A DNA stretch of 64,000 bases, taken from the NCBI RefSeq assembly GCF_002197755.1, contig NZ_NHOT01000003.1, forward strand, positions 558,001-622,000, given 5' to 3'. The stretch comes from Pedobacter sp. AJM (lineage in GTDB: Bacteria; Bacteroidota; Bacteroidia; Sphingobacteriales; Sphingobacteriaceae). This document shows, piece after piece, positions 18,005-27,445 of this stretch (its first letter is position 1; each line of letters begins with the position of its first letter). The translations under genes were made by a program, and so were the position numbers. The notes below the pieces were generated by a model that saw nothing but the letters and a program-made list of their open reading frames with translations, made no database searches and was not told the DNA's origin.

Positions 18005-18034
18005 AAAAGCCTTTGCGAAAACAAAGGCTTTTTT
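18005..18034 (+). terminator. Intrinsic terminator after the DUF3276 gene
   Basis: AAAAGCCTTTG (18005-18015) and CAAAGGCTTTT (18022-18032) pair perfectly over 11 bp around a 6-base loop and run into a T tract. A- and T-rich flanks make it usable from the opposite strand too, where it would serve the convergent DUF5362 gene. Confidence 0.9.
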
Positions 18035-18076
18035 ATGCTTTAAATATTTACTGTATACAGATTTGATCAATAGTGG

Positions 18077-18538
18077 CTATGCTACGGCCAATCCTGCTCC
18101 CATTAAAAAGATCAATAGAAAGTAGCCGACAATTACGGTGATTGTAATAATTCCCCAAAATTTAAAAAGTGACTTTACATGTTGCATAGCGCTGTTTAAA
18201 CTTTCCTGATTTCCAAACAACACGCCTTGTTTTCCTTGATTTGAAATCCTAAACAATAACAAACTCGGGTAAAAATAAAACAGGCCCAGAAATAAATAAA
18301 CGATCGTGATTGCAGTTGAACTGCCCTGCCCCAATGTACCCAATTGTTTGGCCAGCATTGGATTGCCCGCAATCATTGATGGGATTGAAAACGAAATTAA
18401 AACCATCATCGCTGAAAATACAAATCCAACAATTGATAGAAATTTCGCCCATTTGGTAATATCGTAAAGGTAACTACGCATTTCTTCTGTTACCACTAAT
18501 TTCACTTCCTGAGGTACACCCTCCGCTAAATCTTCCAT
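18077..18538 (-). CDS. DUF5362-like small membrane protein
   Basis: From the ATG at 18538 (MEDLAEGVPQ) the protein has 153 residues; an in-frame GTG three codons upstream is possible. It has a cytoplasmic N-terminus with TEEMRSYLYDITKWAKFLSIVGF leading into helix 1, a second helix pair around residues 85-103 (TIVYLFLGLFYFYPSLLLF), a soluble stretch, and a C-terminal helix (ITITVIVGYFLLIFLMG). The layout matches the Bacteroidota DUF5362 family of unknown function. It is a single gene converging on DUF3276. Confidence 0.65.
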   Translation of the reverse strand: MEDLAEGVPQEVKLVVTEEMRSYLYDITKWAKFLSIVGFVFSAMMVLISFSIPSMIAGNPMLAKQLGTLGQGSSTAITIVYLFLGLFYFYPSLLLFRISNQGKQGVLFGNQESLNSAMQHVKSLFKFWGIITITVIVGYFLLIFLMGAGLAVA

Positions 18539-18622
18539 ATTAATCACTGTAATTTTGGATAAACTTAGATAAAATATCTAGCTGTAACAAATAACCAGCT
18601 TTAATTAAAGAGTTTAAAAGCT

Positions 18623-18630
18623 TATCTTTG
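18623..18630 (+). promoter_or_regulatory. -7 box upstream of ychF
   Basis: TATCTTTG matches TAnnTTTG. The predicted start near 18637 would place the complete heptamer array within the roughly 100-base ychF leader. No convincing -33 box is seen. Confidence 0.45.
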
Positions 18631-18639
18631 CCGCCTGAA

Positions 18640-18727
18640 AAAGGTGAAAGGTGAAAGGTGAAAGGTGAAAGGTGAAAGGTGAAAGGTGAAAGGTGAAAGG
18701 TGAAATCGTAAATCGTAAATCGTAAAT
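18640..18727. repeat. Two abutting heptamer tandem arrays in the ychF leader
   Basis: Nine perfect copies of AAAGGTG (18640-18702) are followed without a gap by three perfect copies of AAATCGT (18703-18723) and a partial fourth. Both units are 7 bases long and share the AAA start. The array ends 12 bases before the ychF ATG. On the minus strand it is open and would read as a low-complexity peptide, which is not credible coding. Confidence 0.95.
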
Positions 18728-18739
18728 TAAAAAATATAA

Positions 18740-19840
18740 ATGGCATTACAATGTGGTATAGTTGGTCTACCAAACGTAGGTAAATCAACGCTTTTTAACT
18801 GTTTATCCAATGCAAAGGCGCAAGCTGCAAACTTCCCTTTTTGTACTATAGAGCCTAATGTTGGTGTAATTACGGTACCGGATGACAGACTAACCAAACT
18901 GGCTGAGCTGGTTAAGCCTAACAAAGTACAGCCTAATACTATTGAAATTGTAGATATTGCAGGTTTAGTTAAGGGCGCATCAAAAGGTGAGGGTTTAGGT
19001 AACCAGTTTTTAGGCAACATACGGGCTACAAATGCAATCATTCATGTTTTACGGTGTTTTGATGATGGTAATGTGATCCATGTTGATGGCTCTGTTGATC
19101 CGATCCGTGATAAAGAAATTATCGATACAGAATTACAGCTAAAGGATTTGGATACGGTTGATAAGCGCATCCAGAAGGTAGAAAAAATGGCTAAAACCGG
19201 TGGTGATAAAGATGCCAAACGCACTTATGAAATATTATCGGTTGTAAAAACACACTTAGAAAATGGCAAATCTATCCGTACAGCTCCTCTTGCGCAAGAA
19301 GATTTCGATTTCATCGAAGATTTGGGTTTATTAACCCAAAAACCTGTAATGTACGTTTGTAATGTGGATGAGGCTTCTGTCGTAAGCGGCAACAAATATG
19401 TTGATCTGGTAAAAGCAAGCGTAGCTGATGAACGTGCAGAGGTGCTGGTTATTTCTGCTAAAATAGAATCTGAAATAGCAGAATTAGAAAGCTATGAAGA
19501 GCGTCAGGAATTTTTAGCTGATTTAGGTCTGGATGAGTCTGGTGTAAATAAATTGATCCGTGCGGCCTATAAATTATTAAACCTTTATACTTATTTCACT
19601 GCCGGGGTTCAGGAAGTACGTGCATGGACCATTACCAAAGGTTTTACCGCTCCTCAGGCGGCAGGTGTAATCCACACTGATTTCGAAAAGGGCTTTATCC
19701 GTGCAGAAGTAATCAAATACAACGATTTCGTCACTTTAGGTTCGGAAAATGCCTGTAAAGATGCTGGTAAACTGGGTGTTGAAGGCAAAACTTACGTGGT
19801 AGAAGATGGAGACATTATGCACTTCAGATTTAATGTTTAA
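18740..19840 (+). CDS. ychF: Redox-regulated ATPase YchF (Obg-related)
   Basis: YchF is a ribosome-associated P-loop NTPase that prefers ATP and acts in stress and translation control. The 366-residue protein has G1 GLPNVGKST (residues 8-16), the switch region [12 protein letters not shown]3 [24 protein letters not shown] in place of the GTP-specific NKxD motif, a coiled insertion between, and the C-terminal TGS domain with [40 protein letters not shown]. The length is canonical. It is a single gene whose leader carries the heptamer repeats. Confidence 0.95.
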   Translation: MALQCGIVGLPNVGKSTLFNCLSNAKAQAANFPFCTIEPNVGVITVPDDRLTKLAELVKPNKVQPNTIEIVDIAGLVKGASKGEGLGNQFLGNIRATNAIIHVLRCFDDGNVIHVDGSVDPIRDKEIIDTELQLKDLDTVDKRIQKVEKMAKTGGDKDAKRTYEILSVVKTHLENGKSIRTAPLAQEDFDFIEDLGLLTQKPVMYVCNVDEASVVSGNKYVDLVKASVADERAEVLVISAKIESEIAELESYEERQEFLADLGLDESGVNKLIRAAYKLLNLYTYFTAGVQEVRAWTITKGFTAPQAAGVIHTDFEKGFIRAEVIKYNDFVTLGSENACKDAGKLGVEGKTYVVEDGDIMHFRFNV

Positions 19841-19846
19841 TAATCA

Positions 19847-19894
19847 AGAGTTACTAACTTTTACTGTCAACCGACTGGGAAAGTTAGTAACTCT
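19847..19894. terminator. 15-bp perfect inverted repeat after ychF
   Basis: AGAGTTACTAACTTT (19847-19861) and AAAGTTAGTAACTCT (19880-19894) are perfect reverse complements over 15 bp with an 18-base spacer. It begins 6 bases after the ychF stop and precedes the convergent HAD gene. There is no long T run, so it may be a bidirectional terminator, an mRNA 3' stabiliser or a dispersed palindrome. Confidence 0.65.
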
Positions 19895-19935
19895 AATATT
19901 TAAATATCCACAACATTAACAGTTCAAATACTGTT

Positions 19936-20553
19936 TTAAACCTCCAATCCATAAGCCGCAAGCTGCGCCTTGGTATCTTCATAACTGGTGTGGTAGATCC
20001 CTTGCAATCCCAAACCTTCAGCTACCTGCACAAAAAGCATCCGGTCATCAATATATAAACTGGTAGCTACATCGCTTTGTGAAATATCTATCGCAACTTT
20101 GAAAATATCTGCATCAGGTTTACGGAAGTGTACAAAACTGGATGAGACAAAGAAATCTACAAATTCATTCAGTTTAAAAGTATTGATCCGGTACTGGTTA
20201 AGCTCTCTGCCTTCATTACTGATAACCGCTACCTTAAGCTGATACTTCTTTTTCAAATCACAGATTAATTGGATCATTTCCGGGTAAGGCAATGATTTTT
20301 TGAACATAAATTCTTTAAAATCATTGTAAGTAAACTGACGAGGCTTGAAGAACACGATCCGCTCAAGATATTCATCGAGAGTTAATTTTCCAACTTCGTA
20401 AGTGTCGAAGGTTAAATGGTGGCGTTCTTCTAAATCAACCGAATCCAGATCAAAAAGTACAGAGGCTTCTCCCCTGGCATGCCTGTCCCAACCATTGGTA
20501 AGCAACACGCCGCCAATGTCTGTAAAAAGTGTGGTTATTTTCTTTTCCATCAT
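19936..20553 (-). CDS. HAD-superfamily hydrolase
   Basis: This 205-residue protein has HAD motif I as LFTDIGGVL (Asp nucleophile at about residue 11, with the usual second Asp replaced by Gly, so the classic DxD is altered to DxG), a helical cap, motif II VAVISNEG, motif III lysine in FRKPDADIF and motif IV LYIDDR. The missing second Asp of DxD is unusual, since that residue is normally the general acid for phosphatases; this may indicate a dehalogenase-like or non-phosphatase function, or a modified mechanism. It begins 5 bases after the mgtE stop and so is in one unit with mgtE. Confidence 0.75.
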   Translation of the reverse strand: MMEKKITTLFTDIGGVLLTNGWDRHARGEASVLFDLDSVDLEERHHLTFDTYEVGKLTLDEYLERIVFFKPRQFTYNDFKEFMFKKSLPYPEMIQLICDLKKKYQLKVAVISNEGRELNQYRINTFKLNEFVDFFVSSSFVHFRKPDADIFKVAIDISQSDVATSLYIDDRMLFVQVAEGLGLQGIYHTSYEDTKAQLAAYGLEV

Positions 20554-20558
20554 TTATT

Positions 20559-21935
20559 TTATAATAAAACTCCTTTTAAAATCAATACGGCTACGCTAAA
20601 GTAAATGACAATACCGGTCACATCCACCATTGTGGCCACAAATGGTGCTGATGAAGTTGCCGGATCGAGCTTCAGCTTTTTGAGGATAATGGGCATCATA
20701 GAGCCGATTAAACTTCCCCATAATACAATGCCTACCAGCGTAAAAAATATAGTGGTGGCGATCAGGAAAAAGTGAGGTCCATAATCATACAGATGCAGTT
20801 CCTGCCAGATCACAATGCGCACAAAGCCAATGGTTCCCAATATAATCCCCAGCATTGAGCCAGACACCAATTCGCGACGCATTACGCGCCACCATTCTGC
20901 AATGGTAACTTCACCAAGTGCCATCGCCTGAATAATCAGGGTTGAAGCCTGCGAGCCACTGTTACCACCACTACTCATAATTAAAGGAATAAACAGGGAA
21001 AGTACCACAGCCTTTTCGAGTTCAATTTCGAAGTGCTGCATGGCCGTTGCCGTTAACATTTCCCCTAAAAAGAGTACAATTAACCAGCCTGCACGTTTCT
21101 TCACCAATTTTAAAATCGGAATATCCAGGTAGGGCTCATCTAAAGCTTCTGTACCCCCTATTTTATGCATATCTTCTGTATATTCTTCATTGGCAATCCA
21201 GAGGATATCATCTACCGTCACAATCCCCAGCAGAATATTGTTTTCATCTACAACAGGTAAAGCTACCCGGTTATTCATCCTGAAAATGTTGATGGCATCT
21301 TCCTGCGGATCATTTGCCTTTAAAGCGATAAAGCGTTTGTCTGTTAATTCTCCGATGATAGAATCCGGATCGGCCAACAAAACTTCCCGAATCCTGATAT
21401 CATCCAGCAATACGCCATCTTTATCGATCACATAAACCACATCAATCGTTTCAGAGTTTTTTCCATACCGACGGATATGGGACAGCACTCTCGCTACCGA
21501 CCATTCTGGCTTTACAGCAATATAATCGGGCGTCATTAAACGACCGATACTATATTCGTTATAGCCTAAAAGTGCCAGTGATTCCTTACGTTCTTCCGAA
21601 GGTAAAAGGGAAATCATTTTCTTTACCACATCGCCTTTCATTTCACCAAAAAGCGCGGTACGATCATCAGGTGGTAAATCCTTTATAATTTGATTTAACT
21701 TATTACCTGAAAGCTTTTTAATGATCCGTTCCTGGGTAGGAAAATCGAGAATACGAAATACGTTTACAGCTCTGTTGAGGGAAATGGTTTCGATGAATTT
21801 GGCTGCACATTGTGGAAGTTCATCAATTAATTCTTCTACATCAGAGATATTCAGTCCGTCGAGATATTTCTTTAAGGCAATATCATCTTGTTTTTCAAGT
21901 AGTTCCTGAACCTCTTCTACAACCATTTCTTCCAT
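20559..21935 (-). CDS. mgtE: MgtE-type magnesium transporter
   Basis: MgtE is a Mg2+-gated Mg2+ channel of the inner membrane. From the ATG at 21935 (MEEMVVEEVQELL) the protein has 458 residues. It has a helical N domain with LPPDDRTALFGEM, two CBS domains (about 130-255; GRLMTPDYIAV, NRVALPVVDENNILLGIVTVDDI) that sense Mg2+, a connecting helix, and five membrane helices with the pore motif GGNSGSQASTLIIQAMALGE and later PATSSAPFVATMVDVTG. All landmarks are intact. The downstream HAD gene is co-transcribed. Confidence 0.93.
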   Translation of the reverse strand: MEEMVVEEVQELLEKQDDIALKKYLDGLNISDVEELIDELPQCAAKFIETISLNRAVNVFRILDFPTQERIIKKLSGNKLNQIIKDLPPDDRTALFGEMKGDVVKKMISLLPSEERKESLALLGYNEYSIGRLMTPDYIAVKPEWSVARVLSHIRRYGKNSETIDVVYVIDKDGVLLDDIRIREVLLADPDSIIGELTDKRFIALKANDPQEDAINIFRMNNRVALPVVDENNILLGIVTVDDILWIANEEYTEDMHKIGGTEALDEPYLDIPILKLVKKRAGWLIVLFLGEMLTATAMQHFEIELEKAVVLSLFIPLIMSSGGNSGSQASTLIIQAMALGEVTIAEWWRVMRRELVSGSMLGIILGTIGFVRIVIWQELHLYDYGPHFFLIATTIFFTLVGIVLWGSLIGSMMPIILKKLKLDPATSSAPFVATMVDVTGIVIYFSVAVLILKGVLL

Positions 21936-22444
21936 AAACAACTATTTAATTTAATACATGCCAAAACCTCTGCTAGCGGTTCGCAAAGGTGCATTTTTAT
22001 TTTTTAAAAAGCCAACTGTGCACCTGTTAATTCATTTATAATGTGGCTTAAATAATCGCTACGAGCCTTTAAATGAAATGATATTCATCATCAATCATGA
22101 TGATTTAATAATTCTTTAATATTATGGATATACCAATTGGATGCTTTAAAAAAATTGGAAGTATTTTTATTTTCTACTCCTTCATTAAAATATCGTTTTC
22201 ATTTTTCATGCAACTAAAATAACCTATCGTATTATCATGTTTAAAGTGTAAACTGCATTCGGGTTATGCTCAAAAAATATAAAATTATACCTTAAGTTCA
22301 TCATTGTCAGCATTTCATACTTCCCTCCAATGCATTTAACATTTGCGTAATATTTTTGTTAAATTATGGTTAATACCTGATAAAATCCTCTAATGATCTG
22401 GTTTGCAAGTCACCTAAATTTGGGCAGACTAACAACCAAACCAC
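21936..22444. other. Upstream region of the susCD pair
   Basis: This is 509 bases of AT-rich non-coding DNA between two divergent genes. It contains a TAAATTTG -7-like box at 22415-22422, 22 bases before the susC ATG, and a small imperfect palindrome of ATCATC/GATGAT near 22085-22105. No anti-sigma/ECF regulator gene or other reading frame is supported. Confidence 0.5.
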
Positions 22445-25400
22445 ATGATAACTAAACTCAAAACTGCTTTTCTGGCAGTAGTCATGCTCTGTTTTATACA
22501 GCTGCAAGCCCAAACGTCTCTCATTAGTGGTAAAATTACGACTAAAGATGGAATGCCCATACCTGGCATTTCAGTAAAGGTAAAAGGTACATCCCAGGGC
22601 GTATCTACAGATGCTCAAGGGAAATTTTCCATCAGCGGCGCAAATCCTTCTGTACTGGTCATCAGCGGAATAGGCTACCAGACCCGGGAATTTACGTTCA
22701 ACGGGCAGCCTGCAGTGTCTATTGTGCTTCAGGAAGATCAGCAGAACCTGAGCGAAGTAGTGGTTACCGCATTGGGCGTTAAGCGTGAAAAACGCAACCT
22801 TACCTACAGTTCGCAGGAGGTAAAAGGTGAACAGTTAACTCAAACCAAAGAGCCCAATCTGGTAAATGCACTGGCGGGTAAAGTTTCAGGTGTACAGATC
22901 ACCAGTTCATCAGGTTCGCCGGGTAGCTCATCCAGAATAGTAATCAGGGGTGCCAATTCCCTTTATGGAAATAATGAAGCTTTAATGGTAATTGATGGGA
23001 TTCCGGTCAATAACGATGAAACCGGAAACCTGAATTCTGGCCCGGGAACGAATAGAATAGCAGATTTGGACCCTAATATTATCGAAAGTATCAACGTTTT
23101 AAAAGGAGGAGCAGCAACGGCCCTTTATGGTTCTGACGGTGCAAAGGGAGTAATTATCATCACCACTAAAACCGGAATGCAAAACAAGAAACCAACATTG
23201 AGTTTTTCATCTTCCCTGTCTTTAGAAACCCCTTTACTGCCGGAGATTCAGAATAAATACTCATTAGGATCAAATGGTGTATACTTTGATGGCGTAAACC
23301 AAAAAACAAGTACTTCCTGGGGAGCAAGAATGGACACCCTAAAAATAAACGGACAACCAGCAAAGGTTTACGATCAATCAGATTTATTCTTTAAAACCGG
23401 TAAAACCTATACCAATACCATTGGTATAAATGGTGGTGGTGCTTCAGGTACTTATTTCCTATCCTATACCAATCTTTCGCAAGATGGTACGGTACCACAA
23501 ACCTCCTTTGACAGAAACACGGTTTTTGGAAAATTCAGCACGCAAATACTTAAAAATCTTGACGTTACCTTCTCCCTTAATTATGCCAACACTAAAAACA
23601 ACAGGTTACCTGAAGGTTATGCTTTAGAGAGTCCGGTGTGGACAATCTTTACGGCACCGGTTTCTTACAATCTTCAACCTGCCCTTAATCCAGACGGAAC
23701 ACAAAGACTTTACCGCTTTTCAAGAAACAATCCGTACTGGGTATTGGATAATATCAGCAACACATCAGTAGTTAACCGGTTTTTACCCACTTTTAACGCC
23801 AGTTATAAGCCCCTGAGCTGGTTAACCGTAACAGAACGCTTTGGTGCTGATGTATACACCGAACAAGGAAAGTATCATGAATCTTCACTCTCCGTATCTA
23901 ATCCCAATGGTCGGATCGTAAATAGTAACACCAATTTCAGACAATACAACAATGACTTAATTATCGGAGCCAATCAAAGTTTTGGTGATTTTAACATTGA
24001 TGCTATCTTAGGTAATAACATCATCTCTACCTATTCTGAAAATGCATATGCCAACGGGCTTGGGATTACCGTTCCGGGATTTGATAACATAGGATCTACT
24101 TCTACGGTTAAATTTACGGAAACCAGCTACTTAAGCAGAAAAATAGGGTTTTACCTGCAATCAAATATCGACTATAAAAAATTCCTGATCCTCTCCCTCA
24201 CCGGACGATATGACGGAACTTCCGTACTGGCCAGAAACAATAGCTTTTATCCTTATGGCTCTGCTGCTACAAGTTTTATTTTCTCTAACTTCTTTTCAAA
24301 AGAAGTTTCTGACATCATGAGCTTCGGAAAGTTAAGGGTATCATACAGTACCGTTGGAAATGCCAGTATTGGTCCATACAGCCTGCTTACACCTTATGAA
24401 TCACAAACAGTAAGAAACATCGCCTTTCCATATCAAGGTCAATCCGGCTTTCTGATCAGTACGGTATTAAGTGATCCCAACTTAAAAAATGAGCGGATTA
24501 ATGAATTTGAGGTAGGCCTGGAAACCGGTTTCTTTAAAAACCGTATAGGTTTGGAAGTAACATATTTCGATAAAAAGACCGTAAACGGAATTATTCCCAA
24601 TGTAGCACTTGCACCTTCAACCGGGTTTAATTCTACCAGTGTAAATACTGCATCCATGCGTAACAGAGGTATCGAAGTACTTTTAAATGCTAAACCCATT
24701 AAAACAGAAAACTTTAGCTGGGATTTGACACTGAATTATAGCAGAATCAGAAATAAAGTATTGTCTATTTACAATAACCTTAACCAGATTGGTAATGGCT
24801 TTACTTTTATTTTGGCCAATCAACCTTATGGCGTCATTTATGGAACACGATATGCCAAAAACAGTGAGGGCAAATTATCCATCGGTGATGATGGATTGCC
24901 ATTCGCCGCAGATGAACAGGGCATTATCGGAAACATCAATCCGGATTGGATGGGCGGCATTATCAATAACTTCAAATACAAGCAGTTTACCTTAAGTTTC
25001 TCCTTTGATATGAAAAAAGGTGGCGATATCCAGAACAATGTTGATGGCTATGGCTATTTTTATGGTACACCAAAAGTAACCGAAAACCGGGAAAACCGAG
25101 TAGTGGAAGGTGTTAATGCCACTACCGGATTACCCAATACGGTTTCAGTTTCAGGTCAGGCTTATTACCAGCGAATCAACAGTATACTTGAATCCGTTAT
25201 TCAGGATGGTACTTATGTAAAATTGAGAAATGTAAGTTTCGGCTATAACTTAAAACCAACCTGGCTGCAAAAAACGCCTTTCAAAACATTAGGAATCCAG
25301 GTTACGGGTAGAAATTTATGGATTTACGCACCACACTTTACTGGTGGGGACCCTGAAGTAAGTTCATTTGGCTCTTCCAATGGTTCACAGGGAATTTATT

Positions 25401-25456
25401 CCTTCTCTATTCCTACCTCAAGATCTGTAGATTTTAGTCTGAAGTTAACATTGTAA
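22445..25456 (+). CDS. SusC/RagA family TonB-linked outer-membrane transporter
   Basis: This 1003-residue protein starts with a signal peptide (cleavage near QLQAQ, residue 23), then a CarboxypepD_reg-like domain (ISGKITTKDGMPIPGISVKVKGT, to about 100), the SusC signature before the plug (SEVVVTALGVKREKRNL), a plug domain with VIDGIPVNN and ALYGSDGAKGVIIITTK, and a 22-strand barrel ending in a terminal aromatic-rich beta-strand (SVDFSLKLTL). There is no N-terminal STN domain, so it does not signal to an anti-sigma factor directly. It imports a glycan or peptide ligand with its SusD partner. No glycosidase, peptidase or regulator adjoins, so the substrate cannot be deduced. Confidence 0.95.
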   Translation: MITKLKTAFLAVVMLCFIQLQAQTSLISGKITTKDGMPIPGISVKVKGTSQGVSTDAQGKFSISGANPSVLVISGIGYQTREFTFNGQPAVSIVLQEDQQNLSEVVVTALGVKREKRNLTYSSQEVKGEQLTQTKEPNLVNALAGKVSGVQITSSSGSPGSSSRIVIRGANSLYGNNEALMVIDGIPVNNDETGNLNSGPGTNRIADLDPNIIESINVLKGGAATALYGSDGAKGVIIITTKTGMQNKKPTLSFSSSLSLETPLLPEIQNKYSLGSNGVYFDGVNQKTSTSWGARMDTLKINGQPAKVYDQSDLFFKTGKTYTNTIGINGGGASGTYFLSYTNLSQDGTVPQTSFDRNTVFGKFSTQILKNLDVTFSLNYANTKNNRLPEGYALESPVWTIFTAPVSYNLQPALNPDGTQRLYRFSRNNPYWVLDNISNTSVVNRFLPTFNASYKPLSWLTVTERFGADVYTEQGKYHESSLSVSNPNGRIVNSNTNFRQYNNDLIIGANQSFGDFNIDAILGNNIISTYSENAYANGLGITVPGFDNIGSTSTVKFTETSYLSRKIGFYLQSNIDYKKFLILSLTGRYDGTSVLARNNSFYPYGSAATSFIFSNFFSKEVSDIMSFGKLRVSYSTVGNASIGPYSLLTPYESQTVRNIAFPYQGQSGFLISTVLSDPNLKNERINEFEVGLETGFFKNRIGLEVTYFDKKTVNGIIPNVALAPSTGFNSTSVNTASMRNRGIEVLLNAKPIKTENFSWDLTLNYSRIRNKVLSIYNNLNQIGNGFTFILANQPYGVIYGTRYAKNSEGKLSIGDDGLPFAADEQGIIGNINPDWMGGIINNFKYKQFTLSFSFDMKKGGDIQNNVDGYGYFYGTPKVTENRENRVVEGVNATTGLPNTVSVSGQAYYQRINSILESVIQDGTYVKLRNVSFGYNLKPTWLQKTPFKTLGIQVTGRNLWIYAPHFTGGDPEVSSFGSSNGSQGIYSFSIPTSRSVDFSLKLTL

Positions 25457-25478
25457 GCACCACATAGCAATAATCAAC

Positions 25479-26876
25479 ATGAAAAAGATATATTATATTT
25501 TAAGTTTTACACTGATCACAGCTTTTGCCGGCTGCAAAAAATATATAGATGTGAACAATGATCCTAACAGACCAATAGATGTGAAGGAATCGTTGATGCT
25601 TCCGCCTATTCAAATGCTCATCTCGCAAAATATAAATGCTTCAGGGGATGGAAACCTGAGTGTGATTCTTCAGCAGTACCTGCAGGTAATGGCCCTGAAC
25701 CAGGTAGCACCCAATTTCGGCACGTATCAAATGTATCACATAGACATGGATGGTGATTGGAATAGCATCTACGTGCGCACATTAAATAACCTGAACTTGC
25801 TGAATATAAAAGCGACAACCAATGGCAATTTAAATTATGCCGCGATTTCGAAAATACTCAGTGCTTATACTTTGGGTTATGCCACAGATGCTTTTGGCGA
25901 TATCCCTTACAGCCAGGCTTTTAAGGGAAAAGAAATGCTTACGCCTGTGTATGACTCGCAACAGCAGATTTACATACAATTGCAGCGCTTACTGGATGAA
26001 AGCATTGCAGATATTGATAAGAAGACGGGTTTAACACCGGGTGCAGATGATCTTATCTATCTTGGTAACATGGCAAAATGGAAAAAGCTTGCCTATACCC
26101 TAAAAGCACGCTTCTACATGCATCTGACCAAGGCACCAGGTACTTCTGCAGCAGCACAGGCACAACTGGCCTTAACAGCACTAAGCAATGGTATGCAAAA
26201 TAATGATGATGATTTTAAAATCTCATTTAGCGGTTCTGCAGGAGCTGAAAACCCATGGCAACAGAACTTTTTACCCGGCAGTACATTCGTGCTGGCAAAT
26301 ACTTTTGTGGATCAGCTGAAATTAAGAAATGATCCCAGACTCAGTAAGATGGTGAAACCAGCTACTGAAACGGGTTTGTATACCGGCAGGCAGATTGGAC
26401 TGGAAGAAATCGGTAGCCTGGAATCCTATTCTATTCCGGCAGATTTTTATGCAGGTGCCAGTGCAAATAACTACCTCGTTAATTACACTGAAGCTGCTTT
26501 CTTAAAAGCTGAGGCTACTTTTATTATTTCCGGTGCTGATGCTGCACAGCCATTTTATGCCGAAGGTGTTCAACGCCATATGGAAAAATTAGGAGTAAGT
26601 ACAACCGACATTAATAATTACCTTGCTGCAAGGGGGCCACTTCGTGCAACTAATGCCATACAATTAATTATGGAGGAAAAATCGGTGTCTAACTTCCTTA
26701 ACCCAGAAAACTACACCGACTGGCGCCGCACCGGGTTTCCGGTTTTAAACAAAGTAAAAAATGCATTATCAGAAATTCCGAGAAGGGTTTTATATCCAAA
26801 TTCAGAAATGATCTCTAATCCTCAACCGCAGCAAAAAGCGAAAATTACCGATCGCCTTTGGTGGGATAATAATTAG
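25479..26876 (+). CDS. SusD/RagB-type outer-membrane lipoprotein
   Basis: The 465-residue lipoprotein has the signal MKKIYYILSFTLITAFAGC with the lipobox cysteine at residue 19. The remainder is the all-helical TPR-containing SusD fold of the SusD-like_2 type (KYIDVNNDPNRP near the start, AYTLGYATDAFGDIPYSQAF, YLVNYTEAAFLKAEA, EEKSVSNFLNPENYTDWRRTGFP). It caps the SusC barrel and binds the ligand at the cell surface. It begins 22 bases after the susC stop and is followed by a hairpin terminator. The substrate is unknown. Confidence 0.93.
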   Translation: MKKIYYILSFTLITAFAGCKKYIDVNNDPNRPIDVKESLMLPPIQMLISQNINASGDGNLSVILQQYLQVMALNQVAPNFGTYQMYHIDMDGDWNSIYVRTLNNLNLLNIKATTNGNLNYAAISKILSAYTLGYATDAFGDIPYSQAFKGKEMLTPVYDSQQQIYIQLQRLLDESIADIDKKTGLTPGADDLIYLGNMAKWKKLAYTLKARFYMHLTKAPGTSAAAQAQLALTALSNGMQNNDDDFKISFSGSAGAENPWQQNFLPGSTFVLANTFVDQLKLRNDPRLSKMVKPATETGLYTGRQIGLEEIGSLESYSIPADFYAGASANNYLVNYTEAAFLKAEATFIISGADAAQPFYAEGVQRHMEKLGVSTTDINNYLAARGPLRATNAIQLIMEEKSVSNFLNPENYTDWRRTGFPVLNKVKNALSEIPRRVLYPNSEMISNPQPQQKAKITDRLWWDNN

Positions 26877-26899
26877 AAAATATTTTCAACCATTTTACA

Positions 26900-26940
26900 A
26901 AGGAGGTTGCATCATTGATAAAATGATCAGCCTCTTTTTT
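26900..26940 (+). terminator. Terminator after the susCD pair
   Basis: AGGAGG...CATT (from 26901) and AATG...GCCTCT (to 26936) pair with small internal bulges and run into TTTTTT at 26935-26940. It ends the susCD operon 24 bases after the stop. Confidence 0.7.
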
Positions 26941-27445
26941 ATACCAGCTGTTTTGAGGATTATCTGATCTCTTCATGTTCATTCTGAAAGTAGTTAACAG
27001 GCTACAACTGATATGGAAAACAGCGCGATTTTAAGAAGAGAAAACAGACAGGCCAACCATTTTGAACATAAACTCAGTAAAAAACAGTAAATTTTTGCAC
27101 GATCTTCCCACTGATCAGTTTCCAAAACAATTAAAAAGCCATTAGTAATAAGCACTTAATCATATCTGAAATACCGTAAATCAGGATTTATTCACTGCAT
27201 AAAAATCCTATTTAATAAACAATAGAAACACTTTTTCACTAAAAAATAAAAAAATAGCAGGTGATGTAGCAGCATCTGGATCACCACGGTTATGAAATTA
27301 ATTCCACTCAGGTATTTAAAAGCTTACAACTTGATGAAAAAAAAGGATTTAGTTTACAGAAAAGAATATACTAATTCACTAATTTTGACATTTGATTTAT
27401 CTCAATAACTTAAATCCCCAAACAAAACGGTAGATTACCAAACCA
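26941..27445. other. Non-coding leader region of the exopolysaccharide locus
   Basis: About 500 AT-rich bases without a supported gene. A TAATTTTG box at 27380-27387 fits the -7 consensus and would start transcription near 27394, about 52 bases before the first exopolysaccharide gene. Two tiny open frames (27013, 25 codons; 27292, 38 codons) have no supporting features. Confidence 0.5.

Noticed and set aside
18540..18788. Minus-strand open frame across the heptamer array (repeating FTFHLSP)
   Set aside because: It is a direct translation of the AAAGGTG repeat, overlaps the ychF start on the other strand, and has no plausible function.
22445..26876. Polysaccharide utilisation locus
   Set aside because: A SusCD pair alone, with no glycoside hydrolase, lyase, esterase or sensor nearby, does not define a polysaccharide substrate.
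27013..27090. 25-codon frame upstream of the polysaccharide locus
   Set aside because: Very short, highly charged, no start context or neighbour tiling; could be chance.
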